Assembly (NCBI GenBank): GCA_030039695.1
Contig: JASHVB010000661.1
Coordinates: forward strand, 1-6,444
DNA: 6,444 nucleotides
Source of the DNA: Acetobacteraceae bacterium
Lineage (GTDB): Bacteria; Pseudomonadota; Alphaproteobacteria; Acetobacterales; Acetobacteraceae
Direction of reading: 5' to 3'
Part shown: piece after piece, positions 5,508 to 6,444 of the stretch
Layout: each line of letters begins with the position of its first letter
Numbering within the stretch: the stretch's first letter is position 1
Program-made: the position numbers and the translations under genes
The notes under the pieces: model-generated
Told to the model about the DNA's origin: nothing
The model's database searches: none
The model's input: only the letters and a program-made list of their open reading frames with translations

Positions 5508-6444
5508 CACAACCCACCCGCCTCGCTGTCGATATCGGCGGCACATTTACCGACCTCGTGCTCGCACTGCCCGACCGCACGCTGTCGACCAAGCTGCTGA
5601 CCACCCCGCATGCGCCGGAACAAGCCGTAATCGACGGCACCGGCGCGATTCTGCGCGATGCAGGTATCGGCGCGCAGGAGCTTAACCTTGTCATCCATGG
5701 CACTACGCTCGCCACCAACGCGCTGATCGAGCGCAAGGGCGCCCGCACCGCCCTGATCACCACGCAAGGGTTCCGCGATTCGCTAGAGATCGCCTACGAA
5801 CATCGCTTCGAGCAATACGATCTTTACATGGAACGTCCAACGCCGCTGGTGGAACGCGACCTGCGGCTCGAAGTATCGGAACGCTTAGCCGCCGATGGCA
5901 GCATGCTGCGCCCGCTGGACGACGCCAGCCTGGACGCGTTGGTTCCGGTGCTCCGGGAGCGAAAGATTGAAGCGGTGGCAATCAGCTTCCTCCATTCCTA
6001 TGTCAATCCTGCGCACGAGGAAGCGGCGCGCGCGCGTCTGGCCCGCCTCCTGCCGGACCTGCCGATCACAATATCTTCGGAAGTCTGCCGCGAAATCCGT
6101 GAATACGAACGAACCTCGACGACCGTCGCCAACGCCTATGTCCTGCCGCTTATGACCCGCTATCTGGCGCGCATGGAAGACGGCCTTCGCGCTCTCGGTG
6201 CCGACTGCCCGCTGCTGCTGATGATGTCGTCGGGCGGTATTTGCACCGTGGAGACGGCGCGACGATTTCCGGTGCGACTGGTGGAAAGCGGGCCCGCGGG
6301 CGGCGTAATCCTGGCGCGCAACGTCGCAGCGCGCGGCGGATGGGATCGTGCGATCTCGTTCGACATGGGTGGTACGACGGCGAAGCTGACCTTGATCGAC
6401 GATTTCACCCCGCAGAGGTCACGCCATTTCGAAGTCGCGCGCGC
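5504..6444 (+). CDS. Hydantoinase/oxoprolinase family protein, subunit A type (5' part)
   Basis: The frame is open from GTG 5504 to the window edge, giving 313 residues of a protein that is normally about 650-700 as a separate A subunit. It opens with LAVDIGGTFTDLVL (residues 7-20), the phosphate-binding start of the Hydantoinase A N-terminal domain. It continues HGTTLATNALIERKGARTAL (65-84), TQGFRD and EYERTSTTVANAYV. The second, ASKHA-like domain begins with LMMSSGG, VESGPAGGV (260-268) and SFDMGGTTAK (285-294). Family members use ATP to open cyclic amides (N-methylhydantoin, 5-oxoproline) or to carboxylate acetone, normally with a B subunit encoded next door; that gene would lie beyond the window. 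The start is uncertain: no ATG is in frame upstream, the ribosome site is weak, and a mini-ORF overlaps the GTG. Substrate cannot be assigned. Confidence 0.9.
   Translation, partial: MTQPTRLAVDIGGTFTDLVLALPDRTLSTKLLTTPHAPEQAVIDGTGAILRDAGIGAQELNLVIHGTTLATNALIERKGARTALITTQGFRDSLEIAYEHRFEQYDLYMERPTPLVERDLRLEVSERLAADGSMLRPLDDASLDALVPVLRERKIEAVAISFLHSYVNPAHEEAARARLARLLPDLPITISSEVCREIREYERTSTTVANAYVLPLMTRYLARMEDGLRALGADCPLLLMMSSGGICTVETARRFPVRLVESGPAGGVILARNVAARGGWDRAISFDMGGTTAKLTLIDDFTPQRSRHFEVAR

Noticed and set aside
1..6444. CRISPR array, tRNA/rRNA genes, transposase, toxin-antitoxin pair or defence system
   Set aside because: No regularly spaced repeats, RNA gene signatures, transposase motifs or paired small intact ORFs were found on either strand.

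Overview
The window is GC-rich DNA with alphaproteobacterial-looking proteins. The best guess is an Acetobacteraceae or Rhodospirillales relative, or a rhizobial one. This is inferred from protein style, decayed DUF29-family genes, and intergenic repeats of the 'TCATTGC...GCAATGA' type common in those genomes. No rRNA or other marker fixes the taxon.

Layout. Positions 1-720 are a graveyard. A minus-strand DUF29-family remnant (about 79-416) carries a frameshift and an internal stop. It abuts a plus-strand piece holding only the last ~100 residues of an MFS transporter (about 411-719). Positions 720-915 hold a dispersed repeat and, next to the following gene, a palindrome that could be an operator. 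An intact M81 (MlrC-like) metallopeptidase gene lies at 916-2424. Positions 2425-3068 have no intact gene, but the minus strand holds a second DUF29 remnant (about 2485-2910) with two frameshifts. An intact homoserine dehydrogenase (hom) follows at 3069-4361, then a 143-bp gap with GC-rich hairpins and an intact HpcH/HpaI-family aldolase (4505-5329). A 174-bp gap holds a second dispersed-repeat copy and a nine-codon mini-ORF. The window ends inside the 5' part of a hydantoinase/oxoprolinase subunit A-type gene (5504 onward).

How the genes relate. All four intact or edge-truncated genes lie on the plus strand, but the gaps of 143-644 bp argue against one tight operon. hom is biosynthetic (aspartate family: threonine, methionine). 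The M81 enzyme, aldolase, hydantoinase-like gene and dead MFS transporter are the kinds of genes found in small-molecule catabolic regions, but no shared substrate can be read from sequence. I see no clear new defence, mobile or regulatory system. The most interesting features are the pair of decayed DUF29 genes, the M81-proximal palindrome, and the mini-ORF whose stop overlaps the hydantoinase start.
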